DNA of 56,837 bases, taken from the NCBI GenBank assembly GCA_025464005.1, contig JAODBO010000014.1, positions 1 to 56,837 on the forward strand. Direction: 5' to 3'. The notes beneath the pieces are model-generated. The model was given only the letters and a program-made list of their open reading frames with translations. It made no database searches and was not told where the DNA came from. The translations under genes were made by a program, and so were the position numbers. This DNA comes from Acidimicrobiaceae bacterium (GTDB lineage Bacteria > Actinomycetota > Acidimicrobiia > Acidimicrobiales > Bog-793). Below, piece after piece: positions 41,732-50,032 of the stretch; position 1 is the stretch's first letter; each line of letters begins with the position of its first letter.

Positions 41732-44221
41732 CTACGTGCCTCCGAGGATCCTCCTGATCTCTGCCGCTGCCTGGGCGGCGCGCTCGTCCGAGGCGTGCTC
41801 GCTGGCACCTTCGGCATAGACGTGGGTCACGGGCCGGTCCGGGTCGGGCACGACGAGCGTCCATCCATGGTCGTCGACCCGTTTGACACCGTCGACGAGC
41901 ACCAGCTCCTCGTCGCGCGCCAGCTCCAACACGCTCCGCATCACCGTCCCCTTCTGCTCGAAGGCCGTGGTGACCTCGACATGGGCAACGTAGCTGCTCG
42001 GCTGCGACGCGACGACGGCGGACAGCGGACGGTCGGTTGCGGCGAGCAGCCCGAGGAGATGAACGAGGGCCGCGATGGCGTCTCTAGCGGGCAGGAACTC
42101 CGGGAACGCGAACCCGCCGTCCACGTTGCCGGCAAAGTCGGTGCCCTTGCCGCCCAGCTCCTCGATGTCCGGCCCAGCGAGCTTGGCAAGGGTCACGTCG
42201 GCCCCGAGCCGAGCGCAGACGCCCGTGACGGCCGCGCTCGCGTTGACCGGCACGGTGATCTTCGCTCCGGGGACGGAGGTCGCGACGAGATCCGTCAAGG
42301 CGAGGAGCGCCTCGCCGTGCGAGAGCACGTGGCCCGCATCGTCGACGAGCGTCAGCTGCTCACCGTCCGGACCGATGACCGCGCCGAGGTGCGCGCCGGA
42401 GGAGCGCACCAAGCCGGAGAGCCGCTGCGCGTGCACCTCGCGGTCGAAGCTCAGTACCCCGGGCGTCGAGACGAGCGGGTTGACGACAAGGACATCGGCG
42501 CCCAGCTTCGCGAGGACGCTCGGCATGACGAAGCTCGCCGTGCCGTACGCGTAGTCGAGGACGAGCTTGTAGTGCGCGCGTCGTATCGCGTCGAGGTCCA
42601 CGCTTGCCACGAGAGCCGCCGTGTAGAGCTCCGAGGTCCTCGGCGGGAACTCGATGTCACCGATCTCGGCCGCGAGCACCCGGCGCGACTCCTCCCGGTA
42701 ATAGAGGCGCTCGACCTTGCGCTGCGCCGCCTCGTCGAGATCGTTTCCGTCGGCATCGAGGAAGCGGATGACGATCGACTGCGGGTCGTCCGGGTCCAGC
42801 CGCACGGTCACGCCACCGCGGCTCTGTCCGGTGCGCACGTGGAAGCGCGTCACGGGAACAGTCGCGGCCTCGAGGTCCTCGACGTCCAGGCCCGCGGCGT
42901 TGAGGCCGACCATGGCCGCTCGCTTCAGGACCCGCGCGGCCCGGCTCGAGTCACGCGAGGTCGTCACGATGGCGCCCTTCGGGAGCGCTGTCGCATACGC
43001 CATGGCGACGCGCACGGCGAGCTCTGGAGACAGGTCCACGTTCGCGAGGCCCGACACCCCGTTGCTGCCGAAGAGGGAGCGGGCGCCGCGCGACTCCCAG
43101 ATGATCGAGGAGGTGACGGTCGCGCCGGCTTCGACGATCTTGTTGGGGTAGATCTTGACGCCCGAGAGGATGACCGCCTCGGCGCCGACACGGCAGCTGT
43201 CGCCCAGCACCACGCCTTCACCGAGGTGCGCCGCCTGGCGGAGCTCGCACGACCTGCCGATCACGCTGCCACGAGCGCTCACCCCCGCGCCGAGATAGGA
43301 GTTGTCGTGTACGACGCTGCGCTCTATCTCGGCGCCGTCGCCGACCCGAACGTTCGCGCCGAGCACGCTGTAGGGACCGAGGTGCGCGCCGGGGCCGACC
43401 CGGCAGTTGTCGCCGACCAGCGCCGGTCCGTCGATGGTCGCAGTCGGGTCGACCTCGGCGCCCTCGCCAATCCAGACGCCGGGTCGCAGGGGGAACGCGC
43501 CGAGCTCCACCCCGACCTTGCCGTCGAGCACGTCCTGGTGGGCGCGCAGGTACGCCTCGAGCGTGCCGACGTCCTCCCAGTATCGATCGGTGATCCATCC
43601 GTACAGTGGGCGCCCGGCTTCCAGCATCTCGGGAAAGACTTCCTCGGAGAAGTCCACGGGGCGCCCGGACGGGATGTGATCGAACACCTCGGGCTCGAGG
43701 ACGTAGATGCCCGTGTTGATCGTGTCGGAGAACACCTGGCCCCACGTCGGCTTCTCCAGGAAGCGCTCGATGCGGCCGTCCTCGGCGGTGATGACGATGC
43801 CGAACTCGAGCGGGTTCTCCATCGCCTTGAGCGCCAGCGTCGCCACGGAGCCTGACTTCTCGTGGAACGCGACGAGCGCGGTCAGGTCAATGTCGGTGAG
43901 CACGTCGCCCGAGATCACGAGGAAGCGCTCGTCGAGCGCGTCGCGCGCGTTGAGCACCGATCCGGCGGTGCCGAGCGGGGTCTCCTCGGTGGCGTACACG
44001 ATCCGCACGCCGAACTCGGAACCGTCGCCGAAGTACGTCCGGATGGTGTTCGCAAGGAAGGCGACGGTCACGACGATCTCGTCGAAGCCGTGTCGGCGGA
44101 GCAGGCCGACCACATGCTCGGCCATCGGCCGATTGGCCATGGGGAGCATCGGCTTCGGTTGGCTCATCGTGAGAGGTCGTAGCCGAGTGCCCTCACCGCC
44201 GGCCATGATCACGGCCTTCAC
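41732..44221 (-). CDS. Mannose-1-phosphate guanylyltransferase fused to a degenerate phosphomannomutase
   Basis: 829 aa. Residues 1-235 are a nucleotidyltransferase (MKAVIMAGGEGTRLRPLT, QPKPMLPMANRP, SGDVLTDIDL, FLEKP). Residues about 250-370 are left-handed beta-helix hexapeptide repeats. Residues about 380-820 have the phosphohexomutase fold, but the phosphoserine loop (usually TASHNP) reads VTVRLDPDDP and the metal loop (usually DGDADR) reads IGPDGEQL. So the mutase part is probably inactive. Donor: GDP-mannose or a related sugar for wall or flagellar glycans. Confidence 0.85.
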   Translation of the reverse strand: MKAVIMAGGEGTRLRPLTMSQPKPMLPMANRPMAEHVVGLLRRHGFDEIVVTVAFLANTIRTYFGDGSEFGVRIVYATEETPLGTAGSVLNARDALDERFLVISGDVLTDIDLTALVAFHEKSGSVATLALKAMENPLEFGIVITAEDGRIERFLEKPTWGQVFSDTINTGIYVLEPEVFDHIPSGRPVDFSEEVFPEMLEAGRPLYGWITDRYWEDVGTLEAYLRAHQDVLDGKVGVELGAFPLRPGVWIGEGAEVDPTATIDGPALVGDNCRVGPGAHLGPYSVLGANVRVGDGAEIERSVVHDNSYLGAGVSARGSVIGRSCELRQAAHLGEGVVLGDSCRVGAEAVILSGVKIYPNKIVEAGATVTSSIIWESRGARSLFGSNGVSGLANVDLSPELAVRVAMAYATALPKGAIVTTSRDSSRAARVLKRAAMVGLNAAGLDVEDLEAATVPVTRFHVRTGQSRGGVTVRLDPDDPQSIVIRFLDADGNDLDEAAQRKVERLYYREESRRVLAAEIGDIEFPPRTSELYTAALVASVDLDAIRRAHYKLVLDYAYGTASFVMPSVLAKLGADVLVVNPLVSTPGVLSFDREVHAQRLSGLVRSSGAHLGAVIGPDGEQLTLVDDAGHVLSHGEALLALTDLVATSVPGAKITVPVNASAAVTGVCARLGADVTLAKLAGPDIEELGGKGTDFAGNVDGGFAFPEFLPARDAIAALVHLLGLLAATDRPLSAVVASQPSSYVAHVEVTTAFEQKGTVMRSVLELARDEELVLVDGVKRVDDHGWTLVVPDPDRPVTHVYAEGASEHASDERAAQAAAEIRRILGGT

Positions 44222-44231
44222 GAGAGCGCCC

Positions 44232-44837
44232 TCACGTCGAAGCTCCGGACGCTTGGCGCCCCTCGGCGAGCGCTCTGCGCGCGTGGGGGACGTAGGCGAC
44301 GGTGGCGCTGAGCGAAGCCGCGAGCGCCGGCACTACCAGCACCCAGGTGACGTCGGTGAGCACTCGCGCCCACAACCCTGGGCCATGACCGCCGAGGAAC
44401 AGCGGAATACAGAACATCAGGCCAAACGTTCCCGCTTTGCCGATCCACAAAACGTCCATCCGCCGCGCTCCCATGCCGGCGAGCACGAGCGCCATCACGC
44501 TCACGAACACCTCGCGGGCGAGGACCACTGCCGCGAGCCAGACAGGTACCGCCCCGTAGGCGACGATCGAGACGACCGACATGACGAGGACGACGCGGTC
44601 GACCGTCGGATCGAGCACCTGTCCGAGCGCCGACTCCTGGTGGAAGCGACGAGCTACGTACCCGTCGAGGAAGTCCGTCACACCCGCGAGTCCGAGCACG
44701 AGGGCTGCGACAACCCGGAAGTCGTAGACGAACAGCAGAACGCCGAAGATGGCCAGGAACACCAGGCGCAGCAGGGAAAGGCCGTTTGGCACGGTCAGCA
44801 CGCGATCGAGGTCCGGCTCGCGTGGCAGTACGGTCAC
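44232..44837 (-). CDS. CDP-alcohol phosphatidyltransferase
   Basis: 201 aa. The catalytic motif D-x2-D-G-x2-A-R-x8-G-x3-D-x3-D is complete (TDFLDGYVARR, ALGQVLDPTVDR). About six membrane helices. Likely a phosphatidylglycerophosphate or phosphatidylinositol-type synthase; mycobacteria carry pgsA2 near gcvH too. Ends 10 nt before the sugar nucleotidyltransferase start, so both are likely co-transcribed. Confidence 0.88.
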   Translation of the reverse strand: MTVLPREPDLDRVLTVPNGLSLLRLVFLAIFGVLLFVYDFRVVAALVLGLAGVTDFLDGYVARRFHQESALGQVLDPTVDRVVLVMSVVSIVAYGAVPVWLAAVVLAREVFVSVMALVLAGMGARRMDVLWIGKAGTFGLMFCIPLFLGGHGPGLWARVLTDVTWVLVVPALAASLSATVAYVPHARRALAEGRQASGAST

Positions 44838-44881
44838 GGCTGCAGTCTACGACCCCGGGGGTCGCCACCTTCCTCCGAGAT

Positions 44882-45250
44882 CTACCGACCTCGAAGGATA
44901 TTGCGAAGCACGAGAGCAAACACCGTGACCACGGCGCCGACGCCGGTCGTCGCCCGCACCTTGCGAGCTCCCCCACCTGCACGGACCACGGCGGCGACCA
45001 ACAGCGCCGAGTCGGCCTCGTCGGGCGTAGGCACGAGGCTCGCAACGGCCTCCCGGGCCGTTGCCTCGTCGGGGCGGCGGTAGAGAAAGGTGCTCTGGTT
45101 GAGCTCGAAGTGCACGTCGCGTCGGAGCTCGGATGCGAGCTGCTCAGCGCTGCGCTCCTTGCGCCAGCTGCCAGGGTAGGTTCCGTCGGCCAGCTGACCC
45201 TCCCACCATCGCTGCAGGAACCGTCCGAGGCGCGCCGTCCGCTTGCTCAT
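44882..45250 (-). CDS. Hypothetical protein with C-terminal membrane helix
   Basis: 122 aa, unrecognised. Basic N-terminus (SKRTARLGRFLQRWWEGQLA), a GSWRKERSAEQLASELRRDV segment and one C-terminal hydrophobic run (TTGVGAVVTVFALVLRNIL). The order suggests a tail-anchored protein. ORF quality, GC3 pattern and the divergent gene at 45317 support it as real. Confidence 0.55.
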   Translation of the reverse strand: MSKRTARLGRFLQRWWEGQLADGTYPGSWRKERSAEQLASELRRDVHFELNQSTFLYRRPDEATAREAVASLVPTPDEADSALLVAAVVRAGGGARKVRATTGVGAVVTVFALVLRNILRGR

Positions 45251-45316
45251 GATCCCGGCATTCTACGCTCAGGACGCGAGCACCTCCGCTCGCCGGAGAC
45301 AGGGGACGGGCGATTC

Positions 45317-45472
45317 ATGGCTGATCAGGACGAGATACGACGGGCGATCGGGGCGCGCATACTGGCTCAGCTAGAGGCCGGCGCGACGAGCGACACGATC
45401 TTGAAGCTCGCCGAGGCCTACGCGTGGATCTCGGCGCCGGACAACGGCCACGGCGGGTTCGACGCGAGCTGA
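45317..45472 (+). CDS. 51-aa small acidic-helical protein
   Basis: Starts MADQDEIRRAIGARILAQLE and continues with AGATSDTILKLAEAYAWI. Predicted two helices. GGGGA lies upstream at a loose distance. It ends 12 nt before the dehydrogenase gene, suggesting a shared transcript. No family recognised. Confidence 0.5.
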   Translation: MADQDEIRRAIGARILAQLEAGATSDTILKLAEAYAWISAPDNGHGGFDAS

Positions 45473-45484
45473 GAGCGAGCCTCC

Positions 45485-46465
45485 ATGCGAATAGGACTCC
45501 TCGGAGCTGCCCGGATAGCTCCCCGAGCAGTGATCGACCCGGCGAGGGAGATCGAGCGCGTAACGGTCGCCGCGGTTGCCGCCCGCGACGTCGCGCTGGC
45601 GGAGGTCTTCGCTCGCGAGCACGGGATCGCCACGGTGCACGCGGACTACGAATCCCTCCTGGCCGACGACACCCTCGACGCGGTCTACATCGGACTGCCC
45701 AATTCGGCACACGCCGCATGGTCCATCGCGGCCCTGCAAGCGGGTCGTCACGTTCTCGTCGAAAAGCCCTTCGCGTCGAACGCGACCGAAGCTGCCGAGA
45801 TGGTCGCGGCCTCCGAGCGCACCGGGAAGCTGCTCGTCGAGGCCTTCCATTGGCGCTACCACCCGCTCGCCACCCGGCTGCTCGAGATACGTGACCGCAT
45901 CGGTGTGCTTGTGAGCGCCGAGGCCGAGCACTGTGGCGCGATCCCCCACACCGACATCCGCTACCGACGAGAGCTCGGCGGGGGCGCAACCATGGACCTC
46001 GGCTGCTATGCCATCCACTGGCTGCGAACCCTCGCCGGCGAGGAGCCCGTCGTGGAACGCGCGATGGCGGTCGAGAATCCCGCCGGTATCGACGAGGTCC
46101 TGGTGGCGGACCTGCGTTTCCCATCGGGTGCCGAGGCACGCGTTCGCACCTCGATGGTGCCCGGCCAAGACCCCGTGGCATTCCTCAGGCTCGAAGGCGA
46201 AGGCGGCTCGATGGAGGTCGTCAATCCCGTCCTTCCTCACAACGGCAATCGCCTCCGGGCGCACCTCGCGAGCGGCGAGGACCTCGACGAGGTCGTCGAA
46301 GGCGGCACGACCTACTTCCACCAGCTCGAGGCGTTCCTCGCCATGGCGGAGGATGGTCGGGCACCCCTCACCGGTGGCGCTGATGCCATCGGCAACATGA
46401 CGACGATCGATGCCGCCTACACCGCCGCGGGGATGCAGCCTCGCAACACCCATCCGAGGGAATGA
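45485..46465 (+). CDS. Gfo/Idh/MocA family NAD(P)-dependent oxidoreductase
   Basis: 326 aa. N-terminal Rossmann domain opens MRIGLLGAARIAPRAVIDPA, then YIGLPNSAHAAWSIAALQAG and the family motif HVLVEKPFASN containing the catalytic Lys. FHWRYHPLATRLLEI resembles the xylose or trans-dihydrodiol dehydrogenase subgroup. Substrate is a sugar or cyclitol, not specified. Upstream AGCGAGCCTCC is a poor ribosome site. Confidence 0.9.
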   Translation: MRIGLLGAARIAPRAVIDPAREIERVTVAAVAARDVALAEVFAREHGIATVHADYESLLADDTLDAVYIGLPNSAHAAWSIAALQAGRHVLVEKPFASNATEAAEMVAASERTGKLLVEAFHWRYHPLATRLLEIRDRIGVLVSAEAEHCGAIPHTDIRYRRELGGGATMDLGCYAIHWLRTLAGEEPVVERAMAVENPAGIDEVLVADLRFPSGAEARVRTSMVPGQDPVAFLRLEGEGGSMEVVNPVLPHNGNRLRAHLASGEDLDEVVEGGTTYFHQLEAFLAMAEDGRAPLTGGADAIGNMTTIDAAYTAAGMQPRNTHPRE

Positions 46466-46485
46466 GTACCTCACGGACAACGAGG

Positions 46486-46504
46486 TAGCTGGGAACTCCA
46501 GCTA
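46486..46504. terminator. Hairpin between convergent genes
   Basis: TAGCTGG (46486-46492), loop GAACT, CCAGCTA (46498-46504): a perfect 7-bp stem. It sits between the oxidoreductase stop (46465) and the convergent stop at 46531. No long T-run. A GCTAGTC/GTAGCTAGTC direct repeat follows. Confidence 0.45.
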
Positions 46505-46530
46505 GTCGTAGCTAGTCCCCGCTTGCCGGG

Positions 46531-46881
46531 TCACGTGCCCACGGCGTCCGGCTCGTCGTCCGACAGGAGCGCGCCGAGACCGGAGAAGAACGCCGAGCGG
46601 GCGAGGACCTTTCCACAGCCGGCAGCGCGCGCCCGCCGGATCAGATCCCGATCCACGTGACTGGCGAAGCCTATGGTGCGCGTGCCCTCGAGGTCCGCAA
46701 GCACCTCCAGCACGCCCGGTCGGGCGAGATCGAGAAGCACGAGGTCCGTGTCCTCGCCGACCCGACCCACGAGATCGGAAGCCTCGCGCACGACGACGAG
46801 TTCTCGACCTGCCGCGGAAGCCGCCGCCGCGACGCGCGAGCGGTCGATCATGTCCGGGACGAGGGCGACGATCCGTTTCAT
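46531..46881 (-). CDS. Pseudo-receiver domain protein
   Basis: 116 aa from the ATG at 46881. Fold pattern of a response regulator: VLLDLARPG contains the phosphoacceptor-like Asp, but the acidic pair near residue 8 is reduced to one Asp (ALVPDMID), and the conserved Lys is missing (GKVLARSAFF). Phosphorylation is therefore doubtful. Lies 38 nt beyond the pabB stop on the same strand. Function unknown. Confidence 0.6.
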   Translation of the reverse strand: MKRIVALVPDMIDRSRVAAAASAAGRELVVVREASDLVGRVGEDTDLVLLDLARPGVLEVLADLEGTRTIGFASHVDRDLIRRARAAGCGKVLARSAFFSGLGALLSDDEPDAVGT

Positions 46882-46919
46882 GCCGCCATGATGGCCGGGG
46901 GAGCCTGACCGCGCGGCAC

Positions 46920-48128
46920 CTACCGGCTCGAGCGGGACCGGTCGGGATCGATGCCCAGGACCGCCGCCTTGACCAGGAGCTCCCGGTACTCGTCGGAGGC
47001 GCACGAGTCCCAGGTGATTGCGCCACCCGAGCCATATACGGCGACATCGTCGCGTCGGTCCACCACTGCAGTCCTGATGGCGACGTTGAACCGAGCGCGC
47101 CAAGCCGCGCCCGGCGGTGCCACGACGCCGATCGCGCCGCAGTAGAGACCGCGCGAGGTGGGCTCGAGACTCGCGATGAGCTTCATCGTGCTGCGTTTCG
47201 GCGCGCCGGTGACGGAACCGCTCGGGAACAGTGCCTCGAAGATCTCCGACAGACCCGTCCCGGGGCGCGGCCGGGCGGTCACCATGGAGGTGAGCTGCCA
47301 GACCGTCGGGAACTGCTCGAGCATGCACAGCTCGGGGACCTCGACCGATCCCCACGACGCCACGCGACCGAGGTCGTTGCGCATGAGATCGACGATCATG
47401 ACGTTCTCGGCGCGGTTCTTCTCGGACGCCTGGAGCCGGGCCGCCGATGCCTCGTCCTCCTGCGTGCAGGAACCTCGAGCGGCAGTCCCTTTCATCGGTC
47501 GAGTCGTGAGCAGGTCATCGTCCCACTCGAAGAACAGCTCCGGCGACGCGCTCGCCACGACGTAACGCCCTGTGTCCAGGTACGCGTTGTAGGAGCCGAG
47601 CTGCGCGAGCGCGAGACCGCGGTACAGCTCGAAGGGGTCGCCGAGTGCCACCGCTCGAAGGCGCGTGGTCAGGTTGCATTCGTAGGTGTCTCCCGCAGCG
47701 ATTCGGGAGCGGATCGCTTCGACGTCCACGGCGTGCGCCTCGGCTCCCCGGTCGATCGTCCACTGAAGGGCGGCAGGTCCTGGGCGCGGGGGCGGCAGCT
47801 CTCGGAGGCTCGGCACCTGGCGCGCCTCGTCGAAGAGAGTGAACCACGCGAGCGGGAGCTCCGCGAAGGGCTCGCCGGCGCTCGCCGCTCGCGTCTCCAG
47901 GTGCTCATCGAGGCCGCCAGCTGCCTCGTAGGCAACGAACCCGCCTGCCCAGCAACCATCCGCCGTCGCTCGTTCGACCGCAGCGAGGACGCCTCTGACC
48001 TCGTGAGGCGCCCGGGCGACGAGCACGCCACGAGGCCCGATCAGCTCGAAGGACGAGCCGGCACCGACGAGGTCGTCGAAGCGGGCCACGGGCGCGCCCA
48101 GCTCCAGCTCGCCGTCGCCCATTGCCAT
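46920..48128 (-). CDS. pabB: Aminodeoxychorismate synthase component I
   Basis: 402 aa. The chorismate-binding domain has RPMKGTAARG; Lys at this place marks aminodeoxychorismate synthase (anthranilate synthase has Ala). Also ENVMIVDLMRNDLGRV and PSGSVTGAPKRSTMKLI. It makes 4-amino-4-deoxychorismate for folate. The subunit-I N-terminal domain is short. A PabA or lyase partner is not in the window. Confidence 0.9.
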   Translation of the reverse strand: MAMGDGELELGAPVARFDDLVGAGSSFELIGPRGVLVARAPHEVRGVLAAVERATADGCWAGGFVAYEAAGGLDEHLETRAASAGEPFAELPLAWFTLFDEARQVPSLRELPPPRPGPAALQWTIDRGAEAHAVDVEAIRSRIAAGDTYECNLTTRLRAVALGDPFELYRGLALAQLGSYNAYLDTGRYVVASASPELFFEWDDDLLTTRPMKGTAARGSCTQEDEASAARLQASEKNRAENVMIVDLMRNDLGRVASWGSVEVPELCMLEQFPTVWQLTSMVTARPRPGTGLSEIFEALFPSGSVTGAPKRSTMKLIASLEPTSRGLYCGAIGVVAPPGAAWRARFNVAIRTAVVDRRDDVAVYGSGGAITWDSCASDEYRELLVKAAVLGIDPDRSRSSR

Positions 48129-48261
48129 GTCACATCATCGCCCGCCACGGGGGGTCGTCATCTCGCCTGAGCCCTGCCGCCAGGAACGCGCACGGCGGGT
48201 AATCGCCCCACATGACGCTCGCCGTTTGAGAGGCACGAGAGCTCTGAGATAGACCCTTCCG

Positions 48262-49011
48262 GTGTCGGCCCTCCAGATCCTCGCAGTGCTCGGCGTCGGT
48301 CTGGTCGCTGGCACGATCAACACCGTCGTCGGTTCCGGCTCGCTGGTCACCTTCCCGACGCTGCTGGCGATCGGTTTCCCGGCCCTCGTGGCGAACGTCT
48401 CGAACACGATAGGTCTCGTCCCGGGGTCGCTCAGCGGGGTCGTCGCGTACCGGCGCGAGCTCGCCGGCCAAGGGCGTCGCCTCGCGCTGCTCGGCACGAT
48501 GTCCATCACCGGAGGTACCGCCGGGGCGCTCCTCCTGCTCGAGCTCCCGGGATCGGTGTTCCGGCGGGTGGTGCCCGCGCTGATCCTGCTTGCCTGCCTC
48601 CTCGTCGCCGTACAGCCGAGGCTGTCCCGATGGCTGAGCGCTCGCGGTGAGCGCCACGAGCACGGAGGCCCCGGTCTCTGGGCGTCCGGTTTCGCGACGG
48701 CCGTCTACGGCGGGTACTTCGGGGCAGCCCAAGGAGTGATCCTCATATCGTTGCTCGGCATCTTCATCGCGGACGATCTCCAGCGCCTGAACGCCGCCAA
48801 GAACGTCCTCGCGCTGTTGACCAACGGCTCGGCTGCCGTCGTCTTCATCGTGGCGAGCCGAGTGTCCTGGGAGGCCGCCGGCTGCATCGCCGCAGGATCG
48901 ATCGTCGGGGGGCAGCTCGGTGGGACGATCGGCCGCAGGCTGTCGCCCCGGCTCCTTCGCGCTCTGATCATCGTCATCGGGCTTTCCGTCGCCATCGCGC
49001 TCCTCGCATGA
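48262..49011 (+). CDS. TauE/SafE family membrane exporter
   Basis: 249 aa and about eight helices. The family features are duplicated: GTINTVVGSGSLVTFPTLLA in helix 1-2 and VYGGYFGAAQGVILISLLGI in the second half. Substrates reported for the family include sulfite and sulfonates. GTG start. Divergent from pabB. Confidence 0.88.
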   Translation: MSALQILAVLGVGLVAGTINTVVGSGSLVTFPTLLAIGFPALVANVSNTIGLVPGSLSGVVAYRRELAGQGRRLALLGTMSITGGTAGALLLLELPGSVFRRVVPALILLACLLVAVQPRLSRWLSARGERHEHGGPGLWASGFATAVYGGYFGAAQGVILISLLGIFIADDLQRLNAAKNVLALLTNGSAAVVFIVASRVSWEAAGCIAAGSIVGGQLGGTIGRRLSPRLLRALIIVIGLSVAIALLA

Positions 49012-49046
49012 GCGGGTCACTGGCGACAGCGCGCATGAGCCCTTCC

Positions 49047-49082
49047 CGTCCCTTAACAGGGTCCTTGTCGTCCCTTAGCAGG
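49047..49082 (+). repeat. 14-bp direct repeat overlapping a candidate promoter
   Basis: CGTCCCTTAACAGG (49047-49060) and CGTCCCTTAGCAGG (49069-49082), one mismatch, 22 bp apart (two helical turns). The second copy contains TTAGCA (49075-49080), which with TATCAT (49098-49103) after 17 nt forms a candidate promoter for the GntR gene. Confidence 0.6.
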
Positions 49083-49272
49083 CAGAGCCTCGGCTGCTAT
49101 CATCCCCCGCGAATAGAAGGTCCATAGTGCTTGCTCCGACTGGGCGGTCAGGGGAGCGTTTTCCAGGGGCATCGCCCCGGGGATGCGAGACGCGACGTAC
49201 ACCTGGCGTCCTTCCTCCCCGGCGCTTGGACTCGGCCAAAGCAGTGCCGCAGTCATCGGTGAAGGAAGGCAC

Positions 49273-49965
49273 ATGGTAGATCTCAGCCGTCGTAGCGTCG
49301 CGACCGACTCCCCCAAGGCGCTGTTCCGCGAGGTCGCCCACGCAGTGACCAAGACCGATCTGGCCTACGCGCAGATCCGTCAGGCGATCCTCGAAGGACA
49401 CTTCGAGCCCGGGTCGATGCTCGACCAGGAGGAGCTGGCCCAGCAGCTCGACCTGTCGACGACACCGGTCCGAGAGGCGCTTCGGCGGCTCGAGTCGGAG
49501 CGCCTGGTCGTGCGCCGGGCGCACCGGGACACGGTCGTCGCGCCCCTCTCGATGGACATGGTCGAGGAGACCTTCACCGTCCGTCTCGCTCTCGACCCTC
49601 TGGCGGCATCGCTCGCGGCGACGCAGGCCTCCCCCGAGCAGCGCCGCCTCATGCAGGAGCACCTCCTTGGCGAGGAGCCGGGCCCGACGCCGGTGGACCG
49701 AGTCAGCCAGCACCGAAGCCTGCACCGGGGCATCTACGGGGCGTGCCATAACGCCGTGCTCGTCGAGATGATCGACTCCCTCTGGGACGTGGGCGACCGC
49801 TACCGGCTGGTCACCTTGCAGCGCGGTGCCGTCGTCCAGCCGATCCACCAAGACCACCACGCCATCCTCGAGGCCGTGATCGACGGCCGTGCCAAGGATG
49901 CCGCGAAGCTCGTGCACGAGCACACCGCCGACGCCTTCCAGACGATCCGCGACGCCGCGCGCTGA
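49273..49965 (+). CDS. GntR/FadR-type regulator
   Basis: 230 aa from the ATG at 49273 with GAAGGAAGG upstream. Winged helix: YAQIRQAILEGHFEPGSMLD, QEELAQQLDLSTTPVREALR. C-terminal FCD domain binds a small acid via His/Asp. Convergent with the FAD/Fe-S dehydrogenase at 50033; LldR and related FCD regulators often control lactate-type dehydrogenases, so that link is suggested. Confidence 0.9.
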   Translation: MVDLSRRSVATDSPKALFREVAHAVTKTDLAYAQIRQAILEGHFEPGSMLDQEELAQQLDLSTTPVREALRRLESERLVVRRAHRDTVVAPLSMDMVEETFTVRLALDPLAASLAATQASPEQRRLMQEHLLGEEPGPTPVDRVSQHRSLHRGIYGACHNAVLVEMIDSLWDVGDRYRLVTLQRGAVVQPIHQDHHAILEAVIDGRAKDAAKLVHEHTADAFQTIRDAAR

Positions 49966-49999
49966 GCGCGGCCGAGAGACGACTCCGAGACGGCCGCGC
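49966..49999. terminator. Hairpin between GntR and FAD/Fe-S genes
   Basis: GCGCGGCCG (49966-49974) pairs perfectly with CGGCCGCGC (49991-49999), 16-nt loop, starting directly after the GntR stop. No T-run. Probable bidirectional terminator. Confidence 0.5.
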
Positions 50000-50032
50000 A
50001 CCCACAGTGCCTCTCCGACAGCCTCGGCCTGA

